Both the position numbers and the translations under genes were made by a program. From the IMG/VR virus record IMGVR_UViG_3300047453_000046, positions 1-41,378 of that record: DNA of 41,378 bases, one strand, 5' to 3'. The DNA comes from a virus. The notes below the pieces were generated by a model that searched no databases, was not told the DNA's origin, and saw only the letters and a program-made list of their open reading frames with translations. Positions 1 through 7,877 of the stretch are shown here, piece by piece. The stretch's first letter is position 1; each line of letters opens with the position of its first letter.

Positions 1-1990
1 TTGTTAGACTTCCGCCTAATGTTGTGCCATTGACTCCATTACCTGCAATAATATGACCGGGTGCATTTAAGTTGCCTGATGTTTTATTGAATGTAAATCC
101 TGAAATACCTGCGTAATCACTTCCGCCGTCATTAAAGATGACTTGTGTATCTGTACCTTGGGCTGGAACTAATGTTGCTGTGTCCCATGTTAAAACGCCC
201 GATCCATCAGTTTTTAAGAATGCTCCATTGACACCACCAGTAACTGTTACGTTACTTACTGGTCCTAAGTTAGATGTGCTGTTAAAGTCTATGTTGTTAT
301 CAAAACCACCTGATACAGACATCGAACCTGTTACTGCTACTTCTGTGCCTGAATTGTTAACTTGTAATACGTTTGCTGTTCCACCAACTGTAACTCTGAA
401 TGGTCCGTCAGTATCAAGTCTTGCTTCACTTGTGCCGTTTTCGATATAAGAACCTGTTGATACAGATATGTTTGATAGACCGCCACCGTCACCAGTAAAT
501 GTACCAGTTGTAGTTACGTTACCTGCACTAAGATTACCTGAAACATCTAATGAACTTAATGTTCCTACAGATGTAATGTTTGATTGCACAGCATCGACTA
601 CTGCATTTGCTGTACTTGCATGTGTAGCATTTGCTACAGTACCTGATACATTTGCGCCATCTACTGCATTTGCTGTCGCGGCAAATGATACTTCTCCAGA
701 TACATTTGCCCCTGCAACTGAATTTGCTACTTGTGCGAATGTAACCTCTCCAGATACATTTGCTCCTGCTACAGCATTTGCTGTTCCGGCAAACGATACT
801 TCTCCTGTTACATTTGATCCTGCTACTGAGTTAGCACTATCTGATGATACTGCATGTGTAGCATTTGCTACAACTCCTGATACGTTACTTCCTGCAACAC
901 TATTGGCTGTGCCTGCAAAACTAACTTCGCCTGTTACATTAGAACCGGCTACTGAATTTGCTACTTGTGCAAAAGGAACTTCTCCGGATACATTTGATCC
1001 TGCTACAGTGTTAGCAGTTGCGGCAAATGCAACTTCACCTGATATATTTGCTCCAGCAACACTATTTGCTGTTGCCGCAAATGCAACTTCACCAGAGACA
1101 TTTGCTCCGGCTACTGCGTTAGCAGTTGTTGCAAAACTTACTGTGCCAGAGACATTAGATCCTGCTACTGAATTTGCTACTGCTGAGAATGCTACTTCTC
1201 CGCTTACGTTTGCGCCTGCTACTGCGTTTGCTGTTGCAGAGTTAGTAACTTCTCCCGTTACATTAGCGCCTACTATATTTGATAATCCGCCGCCATCACC
1301 AGAAAATAAACCTGTGTTTGCTGTGAATGCTGGTGACGTTACTGTTGATTGAACGTCTAGTGTTGTTAAAGTACCTACTGATGTAATGTTTGGTTGTGCG
1401 TTAGTATATACTGTACCTGCAACAAGTGCATTTGCTACTTGTCCTGTTACATTTGAACCTGCTAATGCTGATAAACCGGCACCATTACCACTGACATTAG
1501 ATGCCGCTATAGCACCTGTTAATGTTATGTTATTAGCATCTATGTTGCCGTTTCCAGATGATGTGTTTGCTAATACATATCCAAAATCACCTGATAAATT
1601 ACCTATGACTGTGTTACCCTGAATATTACCTGACACTACAACGTCAGTAATATTTGCTATTGTATTGGGTAAGTCAATATATAATGTTTGAGTAGAATCT
1701 GTGATAGTTGCAGATCCAGGTCCTGTTCCTGGAGAACGACCTACTGATAATGTTGTTGAAGAAAACTGTACACAAGCAATGTTTGCACCTAATACAACGT
1801 TCCCAACTGGGGAACCGTTTACTAAGTATACTCCGGGTCCTGCAGTTTTGTTTACTGATACAACTGCTTGATCACCTAACCCTGCAAATACTTCTGTAAA
1901 ATTTAACTGAACTTTTTCAAACGCCGATCGTATTGCATCTGCATCTGGATCGTCAGGGAATGCTCCGAAGTCAATATTTCTTTGTGCCAT
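1..1990 (-). CDS. Long tail fibre-like virion protein, C-terminal part beyond the window
   Basis: Open from ATG at 1990 to the window edge without a stop (663 codons visible), so the gene is partial. The start begins MAQRNIDFGAFPDD, an N-terminal pattern I associate with tail fibre-like proteins of marine T4-like phages. A late box (GATAAATA) lies 22 bases upstream, with a weak AGGA ribosome site. The first 230 residues or so are Gly/Asn/Val-rich beta-type sequence. They are followed by twelve copies of an 18-residue repeat of the form VAGxNVSGEVxFAxxANx, then by a block with NITSVGTLSSLDVSGN that also occurs in the other fibre gene at 25118-28801. Role inferred: trimeric beta-helical fibre or tail-surface protein for host recognition. 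The receptor-binding tip would lie outside the window. Family call fairly sure; the exact T4 counterpart (gp34-37) is not assignable. Confidence 0.75.
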   Translation of the reverse strand, partial: MAQRNIDFGAFPDDPDADAIRSAFEKVQLNFTEVFAGLGDQAVVSVNKTAGPGVYLVNGSPVGNVVLGANIACVQFSSTTLSVGRSPGTGPGSATITDSTQTLYIDLPNTIANITDVVVSGNIQGNTVIGNLSGDFGYVLANTSSGNGNIDANNITLTGAIAASNVSGNGAGLSALAGSNVTGQVANALVAGTVYTNAQPNITSVGTLTTLDVQSTVTSPAFTANTGLFSGDGGGLSNIVGANVTGEVTNSATANAVAGANVSGEVAFSAVANSVAGSNVSGTVSFATTANAVAGANVSGEVAFAATANSVAGANISGEVAFAATANTVAGSNVSGEVPFAQVANSVAGSNVTGEVSFAGTANSVAGSNVSGVVANATHAVSSDSANSVAGSNVTGEVSFAGTANAVAGANVSGEVTFAQVANSVAGANVSGEVSFAATANAVDGANVSGTVANATHASTANAVVDAVQSNITSVGTLSSLDVSGNLSAGNVTTTGTFTGDGGGLSNISVSTGSYIENGTSEARLDTDGPFRVTVGGTANVLQVNNSGTEVAVTGSMSVSGGFDNNIDFNSTSNLGPVSNVTVTGGVNGAFLKTDGSGVLTWDTATLVPAQGTDTQVIFNDGGSDYAGISGFTFNKTSGNLNAPGHIIAGNGVNGTTLGGSLT
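630..1300 (-). repeat. 54-bp tandem repeat array inside the tail fibre gene (12 copies)
   Basis: A landmark CCT (in the Ser-Gly codons) recurs at 642, 696, 750, 804, 876, 930, 984, 1038, 1092, 1146, 1200 and 1254. The period is 54 bases, with a single 72-base step (804 to 876). Each unit encodes 18 residues of the pattern VAGxN(V/I)(S/T)GxVxFAxxAN. The copies differ mostly at synonymous or conservative sites, so the array is old enough to have diverged but the frame is strictly kept. Confidence 0.9.
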
Positions 1991-2012
1991 AGTAATTCTA
2001 TCCTAATATTAG

Positions 2013-2020
2013 TATTTATC
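2013..2020 (-). promoter_or_regulatory. Late promoter box GATAAATA for the tail fibre gene
   Basis: An exact GATAAATA, one base from the T4 late consensus TATAAATA, ending 22 bases before ATG 1990. It sits between the terminator of the upstream gene and the fibre start. Confidence 0.7.
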
Positions 2021-2042
2021 AATCTTAGTTCTTATTACTTAG

Positions 2043-2073
2043 ATAAAAAAATACCCGACTGAGCCGGGTATTT
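2043..2073 (-). terminator. Rho-independent terminator after the 1260-residue gene
   Basis: On the minus strand a nine-base-pair stem (AAATACCCG / CGGGTATTT) with a seven-base loop is followed by a run of T. It lies 25 bases beyond the stop of the 2098-5880 gene and before the late promoter of the fibre gene. Confidence 0.85.
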
Positions 2074-2097
2074 AAGTGGGTACAACGAGTTTTCTTG

Positions 2098-5000
2098 TTA
2101 TTTTAGACTATCTAATTTGTTTAGAATAGTTGCAAATCCATCAGATGACATAACAGAACCTTCTTTAACTAAGTCAGCACCATTGTAGCCCATTCTGTCT
2201 TCTTGACCAGCAATGACCGGGATAGTTGTTTGTCCTGTTGACTTCTGTTTGTTAATTCCACCAGAGATTACTTTAGTCATAAAGTCGATATCTTGTTCAA
2301 ATGAAGTATCGGTGCCGTTTTTACCTGCATCGTTAGCCCATTCATCAAGTTTTTCTTCTTTCATGTCTCCACATGCTTCATCAACGTCTTTCTCAGAATC
2401 GTCTTTCTTACCTTTCTTTTTATCTTGGTATGCTTTAAGACCTGCTGGTATTTTACCTTCTTCTAAATCGTCTTCTTCAGATTCTGCTACTTTGAATTCT
2501 CTCTGATCATCAGTTTCCATCTCAGTGATTTCTTCGTTTTCACCGTCGTTTACAGAGTCCTTAGGGGCATCCTCTGCGCCTTCTTTAGTTAAAAGTCTCT
2601 CATCATCATGTTGTGATAATGGCTGAGTAGGTTCTTCTGAAGATTCTACACCTACTTCTGCTAGTAAGTCTAAAGTTCTAATAGTTTCTTCTAATGACTT
2701 AGGTTTATTGTCGTCTTCTTTGTCTCTCTTACCGAACTTGCCTCGTGAATCATCTCTGCGATCTTTTTCACTCTGTTTCTTACCAGATTCTTTACCGTCT
2801 TTCATACCGAGTTGTTCGTCTTCTCTGTCATCATAGCCTTGCTTTTCATCTAACTGAGCAAGTTCATCTAATTGTGCAAGAGTTTCTTCTAATGATTTTT
2901 CTCTATGCTCTGAATCTCTCTTACCAAATTTACCATAAGAGTCATCTCTACGTGCTTTGTCTGATTGTTTGTGATCTGATTCTTTTCCAGTTCTCATGCC
3001 TAATGACTCATCTTCTTTGTCATCATAGCCTTGTCCTTCTTTAGAGATTTCTCTGTGTTCTTCGTCACGTTTGCCGAACTTGCCATATGAATCATCTCTA
3101 CGGTCTTTCATAGATTGATGCTTACCTGACTCTTTACCAGTTCTCATGCCTAATGACTCATCTTCTTTGTCATCATAGCCTTGATCTTCTTCCATGTGAT
3201 GCTTATCTTTGTAGTCATCATATTCTAAATCTTTAGTGACATCTTCTCCATCTCTACCTGAATGTCTACGACCGTCATAATGTGCATCATGTGCAACTTC
3301 TTTACCTGCTCTTTCAGCATGGTCGTCCATTTCTGCATCTGATTCTTCTTTCATGGAATCTCCACAACCTTCTTCCATGTTGTGTTGGTCGCCACATGAT
3401 TCACATGCCGCATCATCTACTTGTACATCAATGTCAGTACCAGGTGCTTCTACTTCATCTTCATAGTCACCGTCTACGTCTACAATACCCATTAACTTGA
3501 GCATGTCATCGTGTGAACCATTAGGCTCAACTTCTACTTCAGGACTACCATAGAATGATACGTCTCCTACTGCAGGTTGTTCTACATCTACAACCTCTGC
3601 ATCGCCGTATTGCCCTAAGCCTACGTCTTTAACAAACTTGATTAACTTGTCTGCTTCTGCATCTGTTGCGTTAACACTAACTCTGTCTGGTTGATTTTCT
3701 TCACCTTGAGTGATAGACATTGTATAGCCTTCATCAAGTTTGGTTTTTGTTGATTTTTTACCTTCAACTAAATGAGAGTTTAATTCTTTTTCTAAAGACT
3801 CAAAAGTCCATGCATCTTCTTCTAATTCTGCGGCTTCTGATGTCTTTGTATATTCTTTTCCGCCTACTGTAAACTTGTCACCTTTTTCTTTTCCTACCAT
3901 TGCGCCTGAGAATGCGTTGCCTTCGTCCATGTCATCTTCATCGATGCCTTTACGTGCTACGGTTTGTGCGTCCCAGTCATATTTGTCATATGCACCGTCA
4001 TCATCAGCACCAACGTTTCCGTCTGGAGAAGATTCTGCTTCGCCCATTGCACCATAAGATGCCATAGTATCTACGACTTCATCTTCGCCTTCTTCAAATA
4101 CGCCATCGCCAGTTAATTTATCACCTGCGATTCCACCTAATGCCGCACCTGCTGCCTTACCTATAGTTGCTCCAGGGACACCACCGATTGAACCACCGAT
4201 TGCTGTGCCTGCCATGCCACCTAGTTTAGATCCTGCAATAGCACCGCCGACTCCACCGAGTACGCCTTCTTCCATACCTGCGATTGGTTGTTGTCTAATT
4301 CCCATACCTGAAGTATCTGAAGTATCAAAACCATCTGTAGCATCAAGACCAGCCTTAGCATCTTCATAAGTGTTCTTCATGCCACATGCTTCATCAAGAC
4401 CTGTCTTGTAGCCTTCGTGGTATGCTCTAGCACCTTCAGAACCTGCATCATGTGGACATGCATAAGATCCTTTACATAAACCATGAGATTTACCCATGTG
4501 CTTTGCGGCCTTCAGAATATGCTCTGCGCCTTCTTTTAAGTTTGTTTTAGTATTTTTAATCATAATAGTAAGTTCTTCTTTATTGCACTTAGGGTGCAGT
4601 TGTTGTATTTGTGATGTAGACAAACCTTCTGAACACATAGATTTCACTTTTGAAATACTAGGTAGTTTACTTGATTTGCTTACTTTACCTTTTGCCTTTT
4701 CTTTTACAAGTTGAGGTGTGTCAGCATCGTTGGCTGCCAAAGCGGCGTTTGCCGCGGCGTTGCCTCTTTCATCGTTAGATGAATTATGTGAACCGTCATC
4801 TGCTGGATATTGAGCACCTTCTTCAAATGTTAAGGGAGATGCTTGTCCTGGACCTTGTGGGGGCATTTCGCCCTCTTTCATCTTGCCTAATGTTTTAGCA
4901 AGACTTGCTTGTTTCTCTGTTTTTGCTGGGAAGTCATCTTTGTTTGCTAATACTTTGTTTGCAAATGCTTTAGTAGTCATTCCGTGACTTTTTGCTTTCT

Positions 5001-5880
5001 TAGTGAAAGCACCTTTGTTTTTAGTTGCGCCAGCAATCCAATCTTTTGCTTCTCTGATTGTTTCTTCGTCATCATCCATTACTTTGTCTAAGACTTTTTT
5101 ACCGCCATATAGCAATGCTACTGCGGCTAATAACGGAAGACCATATGTTGATGCTGTTCTTTTAACTGTATCGAATGCGGCGTCACCTATTGCATCTCTA
5201 ATCATTCCACCTGCACCGTCACCCAATGCGGCTATTTTTTCGGCGCCTTGATCAAACATAAGTTTACCTGAATCAATCATATCATTCAGGCCGCCAAATG
5301 TCCTATTGGTCAGATCATAGATTTCGACGGCGCCGTCTTTGACATTGCCTGCTAATTCTCTACCTTGTTCTGTGCCGGCTGTAGCACCAACTGCCGCAGT
5401 TTTGATTGGGTTCTTTGCCGCATATTTCGCTCCGGCCTTTGAGATTCCACTAATCATCTGAGCACCACGTTTTGCTAACCAAGGACCTGCCACTCTAGCA
5501 CCAGTCATAAGTGCTGGGCCTAATGCCGCTAAAGGAGCAAGTTCGTCAAGTTGCTCGTCTTCTTGCATTTCTTGACCGATAGTTAATTCGCCCTTGTCAA
5601 TTGCTTGTGACATTTGATTTGCAACTTGTGGGTTAGACACAGAGCCGATTGCTTCACCGTCTTTGTGAATTGTTTGTGCTCCAGGCTTTGCTGGTTCTAA
5701 TGATAGTTCTTCAAAGACATTTTTCAATGAAGGAAGATTTAATTCGTTTGTTATTGGCTCAACAACTTCTGCTGATTCAGTTAACATGTTACTAGGTCTT
5801 TTAGTTTTTTTCTCAACGACAGGTTTCTTTTCTTCACCCTTTAAAGAGTCTAGTTGAGTTAAAATATCTTTAAAATCCAT
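2098..5880 (-). CDS. 1260-residue low-complexity, partly repetitive protein; function unknown
   Basis: I do not recognise a family with a known activity. Visible layout: an N-terminus MDFKDILTQLDSLK that is echoed by the C-terminus (ILNKLDSLK); Ala/Gly-rich helices at about 115-240; a hydrophobic segment near 246-260; a Cys/His patch near 468-500; a glycine-zipper stretch near 541-588 (repeated GGxxG/AxxG steps); then a strongly acidic half with Cys pairs (CESCGD, EGCGD) and three copies of a charged repeat starting near residues 900, 950 and 1014. Much of it is probably disordered. The start is ATG 5880, ten bases after the preceding stop with AAGGA upstream. Its neighbours are head and packaging genes and it is read toward a strong terminator, so a virion, core or injected internal protein is plausible. 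That role is inference only. Confidence 0.8.
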   Translation of the reverse strand: MDFKDILTQLDSLKGEEKKPVVEKKTKRPSNMLTESAEVVEPITNELNLPSLKNVFEELSLEPAKPGAQTIHKDGEAIGSVSNPQVANQMSQAIDKGELTIGQEMQEDEQLDELAPLAALGPALMTGARVAGPWLAKRGAQMISGISKAGAKYAAKNPIKTAAVGATAGTEQGRELAGNVKDGAVEIYDLTNRTFGGLNDMIDSGKLMFDQGAEKIAALGDGAGGMIRDAIGDAAFDTVKRTASTYGLPLLAAVALLYGGKKVLDKVMDDDEETIREAKDWIAGATKNKGAFTKKAKSHGMTTKAFANKVLANKDDFPAKTEKQASLAKTLGKMKEGEMPPQGPGQASPLTFEEGAQYPADDGSHNSSNDERGNAAANAALAANDADTPQLVKEKAKGKVSKSSKLPSISKVKSMCSEGLSTSQIQQLHPKCNKEELTIMIKNTKTNLKEGAEHILKAAKHMGKSHGLCKGSYACPHDAGSEGARAYHEGYKTGLDEACGMKNTYEDAKAGLDATDGFDTSDTSGMGIRQQPIAGMEEGVLGGVGGAIAGSKLGGMAGTAIGGSIGGVPGATIGKAAGAALGGIAGDKLTGDGVFEEGEDEVVDTMASYGAMGEAESSPDGNVGADDDGAYDKYDWDAQTVARKGIDEDDMDEGNAFSGAMVGKEKGDKFTVGGKEYTKTSEAAELEEDAWTFESLEKELNSHLVEGKKSTKTKLDEGYTMSITQGEENQPDRVSVNATDAEADKLIKFVKDVGLGQYGDAEVVDVEQPAVGDVSFYGSPEVEVEPNGSHDDMLKLMGIVDVDGDYEDEVEAPGTDIDVQVDDAACESCGDQHNMEEGCGDSMKEESDAEMDDHAERAGKEVAHDAHYDGRRHSGRDGEDVTKDLEYDDYKDKHHMEEDQGYDDKEDESLGMRTGKESGKHQSMKDRRDDSYGKFGKRDEEHREISKEGQGYDDKEDESLGMRTGKESDHKQSDKARRDDSYGKFGKRDSEHREKSLEETLAQLDELAQLDEKQGYDDREDEQLGMKDGKESGKKQSEKDRRDDSRGKFGKRDKEDDNKPKSLEETIRTLDLLAEVGVESSEEPTQPLSQHDDERLLTKEGAEDAPKDSVNDGENEEITEMETDDQREFKVAESEEDDLEEGKIPAGLKAYQDKKKGKKDDSEKDVDEACGDMKEEKLDEWANDAGKNGTDTSFEQDIDFMTKVISGGINKQKSTGQTTIPVIAGQEDRMGYNGADLVKEGSVMSSDGFATILNKLDSLK
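2714..3183 (-). repeat. Three copies of a charged protein repeat within the 1260-residue gene
   Basis: Copies begin at the Gln codon at 3183, 3033 and 2841 (spacing 150 and 192 bases). Each reads roughly QGYDDxEDExLGM, then GKES, QSxKxRRDDS and GKFGKRD. Copies 1 and 2 are nearly identical at the DNA level in their first half. Alternating acidic and basic blocks are conserved. Confidence 0.85.
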
Positions 5881-5890
5881 AATGTTATCC

Positions 5891-6517
5891 TTAGTACCCT
5901 GCTGATGTTTCAGGTTTGGGTCCTCTTTTAACGTCAGTCATTGGACTCTTTTGACCTTTAATTGAATCATCTGTCCAAGGCTTCCAAGGATCAAAAGAAT
6001 CTTTAGTGTTCTTTTGATCTGCAGGTAAACCTACTTTACCTACGTTTTTATGTTCTGCGTGTTTGTGAATGCTGTCTAAATACTTATCACCGTATTCTTC
6101 ACTGGCTTCTTTTCCATTGTCATTCATTTCTTCATTTTGTAAGAGAGGTGTATCTTTCATTTCATTTTCATAACCGACCATTTCTTTATCAATGCTATCA
6201 TCAAACATTGTATTGACCATTCTTACATAATTGATATTGTGACCTAACAGTTGTGCTAACTGTTGAATCATTGGCTCTGTTACGGGATATGCAAACTGAC
6301 ACTTAAATATGTGTACTGGTTCATTTGAAAGATTGGGGAAACCATATGGTGATTTCATAATCGGTGTTGATGTTGGGCCTTTAATTTCTTTAGGCTCAAA
6401 CTTGTTTAAGTTATGTTTAAATAACTCTAAGAAATTTTTGCTACAGTCACCAGCAACTTTGATTGTACAATCATAAGTATGAACCGATTCTGCAATGTAA
6501 TGTTTTAAACTTTTCAT
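5891..6517 (-). CDS. Conserved marine T4-like phage protein, function unknown
   Basis: A 208-residue protein starting MKSLKHYIAESVHTY. An in-frame ATG at 6589 would lengthen it by 24 residues, but that would lie inside the upstream gene (which ends at 6546) and upstream of the late box at 6540-6547. That box places transcription start just before ATG 6517, so I chose 6517. The N-terminal 120 residues look folded (a basic amphipathic start, KSPYGFPNLSNEPVHIFKC, and a TEPMIQQLAQLLGHN helix). The C-terminal 80 residues are polar, charged and proline-rich. I recall similar proteins in other marine T4-like genomes, but with no assigned role. Ten bases separate it from the 1260-residue gene downstream, so the two are probably co-transcribed and may act in the same virion structure. 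Confidence 0.75.
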   Translation of the reverse strand: MKSLKHYIAESVHTYDCTIKVAGDCSKNFLELFKHNLNKFEPKEIKGPTSTPIMKSPYGFPNLSNEPVHIFKCQFAYPVTEPMIQQLAQLLGHNINYVRMVNTMFDDSIDKEMVGYENEMKDTPLLQNEEMNDNGKEASEEYGDKYLDSIHKHAEHKNVGKVGLPADQKNTKDSFDPWKPWTDDSIKGQKSPMTDVKRGPKPETSAGY

Positions 6518-6539
6518 ATTGTATAGTTCCCGTATAATA

Positions 6540-6547
6540 TATTTATC
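6540..6547 (-). promoter_or_regulatory. Late promoter box GATAAATA upstream of the 208-residue gene
   Basis: An exact GATAAATA ending 22 bases before ATG 6517 and overlapping the last bases of the gp16-like gene. It matches the spacing seen for the fibre gene (22) and gp13 (22), and it decides the downstream start. Confidence 0.65.
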
Positions 6548-7031
6548 ATTCCTCTGTGTTTTTTGCAGATAAAACTCGTAGTAATTCATTACGATCTAAG
6601 TTTTGAGCACCATCACCTAAGGGTATATTTTCTATTTTTTCTTCTATTTTTGCTTGACGTTGATCTAATGTTGCTTTCTTTAATTGTAAATCAATCATTT
6701 TTAATTTTTTGTTTAGTTTAGCAGTCTTAGCAGTAATAGCATGATTCAACATATTACTAGCAACACTAAAAATGTCACCGCTGAAACGTGAATCAACTTG
6801 CATTCCTAAATCCATTAAATCTTGGAAACTTGTTTCTGCTTTCTTACTAAGTTCATCCATTTCTCTATCAGATGCTTCTAGTCCTCTAACTGTAGGTAAA
6901 GCAGTTTCGATCTTTTCTAAATTGTTTAATGCTTCTTTAGTAACTTCTTCTGCTACTCCAGGAATAGGTTCATTCAGTTCATTTTCGTCACTGGATGCCA
7001 AGTCAAATAATTCTTCAAGTTTTTTTGTCAT
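6546..7031 (-). CDS. 16: Probable terminase small subunit (gp16-like)
   Basis: A 161-residue, almost entirely helical protein. The central part (about 58-125: a helix with MDELSKKAETSFQDLMDLG, then FSGDIFSVASNMLNHAITAK, then a Lys-rich coiled coil KLNKKLKMIDLQLKK) matches my memory of small terminase proteins in T4-like phages of marine and alpha-proteobacterial hosts. The family forms oligomeric rings that recognise DNA and regulate the gp17 packaging motor in the cytoplasm. The N-terminus is acidic. It lies directly downstream of gp4. The ATG at 7031 is preceded by TAAATA plus exactly five bases and has no ribosome site, suggesting a leaderless late transcript. The assignment rests on pattern memory. 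The large subunit gp17 is not in the window. Confidence 0.6.
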   Translation of the reverse strand: MTKKLEELFDLASSDENELNEPIPGVAEEVTKEALNNLEKIETALPTVRGLEASDREMDELSKKAETSFQDLMDLGMQVDSRFSGDIFSVASNMLNHAITAKTAKLNKKLKMIDLQLKKATLDQRQAKIEEKIENIPLGDGAQNLDRNELLRVLSAKNTEE

Positions 7032-7036
7032 ACATC

Positions 7037-7044
7037 TATTTAGT
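7037..7044 (-). promoter_or_regulatory. Late box ACTAAATA, leaderless type, for the gp16-like gene
   Basis: ACTAAATA ends six bases before ATG 7031 (five intervening bases). The box overlaps the stop codon of gp4. There is no Shine-Dalgarno sequence between box and start. Confidence 0.55.
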
Positions 7045-7490
7045 TACTTTCCACGCCCATTGTAGAAAAGGTCATCTTCTGTAACTACCCTAAATTTAAT
7101 ACCTTGTGCTTTACAGAATGCTTGTGCTGATTTCCATTTAGCATGATTGATAGCAATTGTTGCTCGTTGCTTTGCATTCTTAACTTTTTCTGTTATAATA
7201 CTTTCTGCTTTAGGTTTTATTTCTATTAACTCTGCGTTTGTTCTTCCGTACTTGTCTTGGTAAACAATAAAAAAGTCAGGTATATAATTAGTACGTCTAC
7301 CTTTAAAAGGATGCAAATAAGGAATAACGATAGATTCACTAGCCCACTTAACCACTTTGTCATTGGTATCACAAAAGATCATAAACGTAAGTTCCCAGCC
7401 TGATCGATACTTAGGCTTGCCTTTACCTACATATTTGTGTGGATTTTTTATAGTGTAAATACCCTGTGCGTATTTTCTTCTACGAGGCAT
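7044..7490 (-). CDS. 4: Head completion protein gp4-like, nuclease-fold
   Basis: A 148-residue protein, close to T4 gp4 (150). It starts MPRRRKYAQGIYTIKNPHKY and continues YRSGWELTFMIFCDTNDKVVKWASES, the family's signature N-terminal half. In the middle, YIPDFFIVYQ followed by AELIEIKP gives the PD...(E)xK pattern of a PD-(D/E)XK nuclease fold, and a basic helix follows. In T4, gp4 (also called gp50/65) completes the packaged head before tail joining. The start ATG 7490 has AAGGGG eight bases upstream. It is followed at once by the small terminase gene, so head-filling functions are grouped. Confidence 0.85.
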   Translation of the reverse strand: MPRRRKYAQGIYTIKNPHKYVGKGKPKYRSGWELTFMIFCDTNDKVVKWASESIVIPYLHPFKGRRTNYIPDFFIVYQDKYGRTNAELIEIKPKAESIITEKVKNAKQRATIAINHAKWKSAQAFCKAQGIKFRVVTEDDLFYNGRGK

Positions 7491-7499
7491 TTGTTCCCC

Positions 7500-7877
7500 T
7501 TATGGTAATACGTTGCGTTGTACTGCTTGATTAGGAGTGGGTACCCTTGATACTCCATACAATGCTGTTTTTGACTTTAATAAATTGAGATAAAAAGCCA
7601 TTTCTGTGTTTACTTGAAGTTTTGTTAGTACATTAGTCTTAAAGTAATCCATAAAGATTTGAATGTTTGTTCCTGTTTCTTGTGCTATTCTAAACAGTGT
7701 AGTTGCATACTGTGATGCTGTCTGCTTAGTTCTTTCAGATTCAGGATTGCCTTTTAAGACTCCTACAAAATATGAATATACTGAATCCCAATCAGCGGCA
7801 TTAACTTGTAATGGCACACTATAAAACGTATCAAAAATTTCTAATGTGTTTTCACGGTATGTTATGTTTATTGGCAT
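7500..7877 (-). CDS. Conserved marine T4-like phage protein, probable baseplate or tail factor
   Basis: A 125-residue protein. Recognisable conserved pieces are SVPLQVNAADWDSVYSYF near residue 20, a middle helical part, and the end MAFYLNLLKSKTALYGVSR then PNQAVQRNV. I remember this pattern from other marine T4-like genomes, always next to tail or head genes, but with no proven role. Its ATG overlaps the stop of the tube-like gene (TAATG), so it is translationally coupled to a tail protein. A baseplate or head-completion role is inferred from position only. Confidence 0.7.
   Translation of the reverse strand: MPINITYRENTLEIFDTFYSVPLQVNAADWDSVYSYFVGVLKGNPESERTKQTASQYATTLFRIAQETGTNIQIFMDYFKTNVLTKLQVNTEMAFYLNLLKSKTALYGVSRVPTPNQAVQRNVLP

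Noticed and set aside
630-1300. Regular repeats read as a CRISPR array
   Set aside because: The 54-base period has no separate spacer and is in frame throughout a fibre gene.
138-1622. Plus-strand open frames opposite the left tail fibre gene
   Set aside because: They are antisense shadows of the repeat-rich fibre frame; the minus strand has the late box, ribosome site and recognisable protein.
6518-6589. Longer start for the 208-residue gene
   Set aside because: It lies inside the gp16-like gene and upstream of the late box; the shorter start has the usual 22-base spacing.
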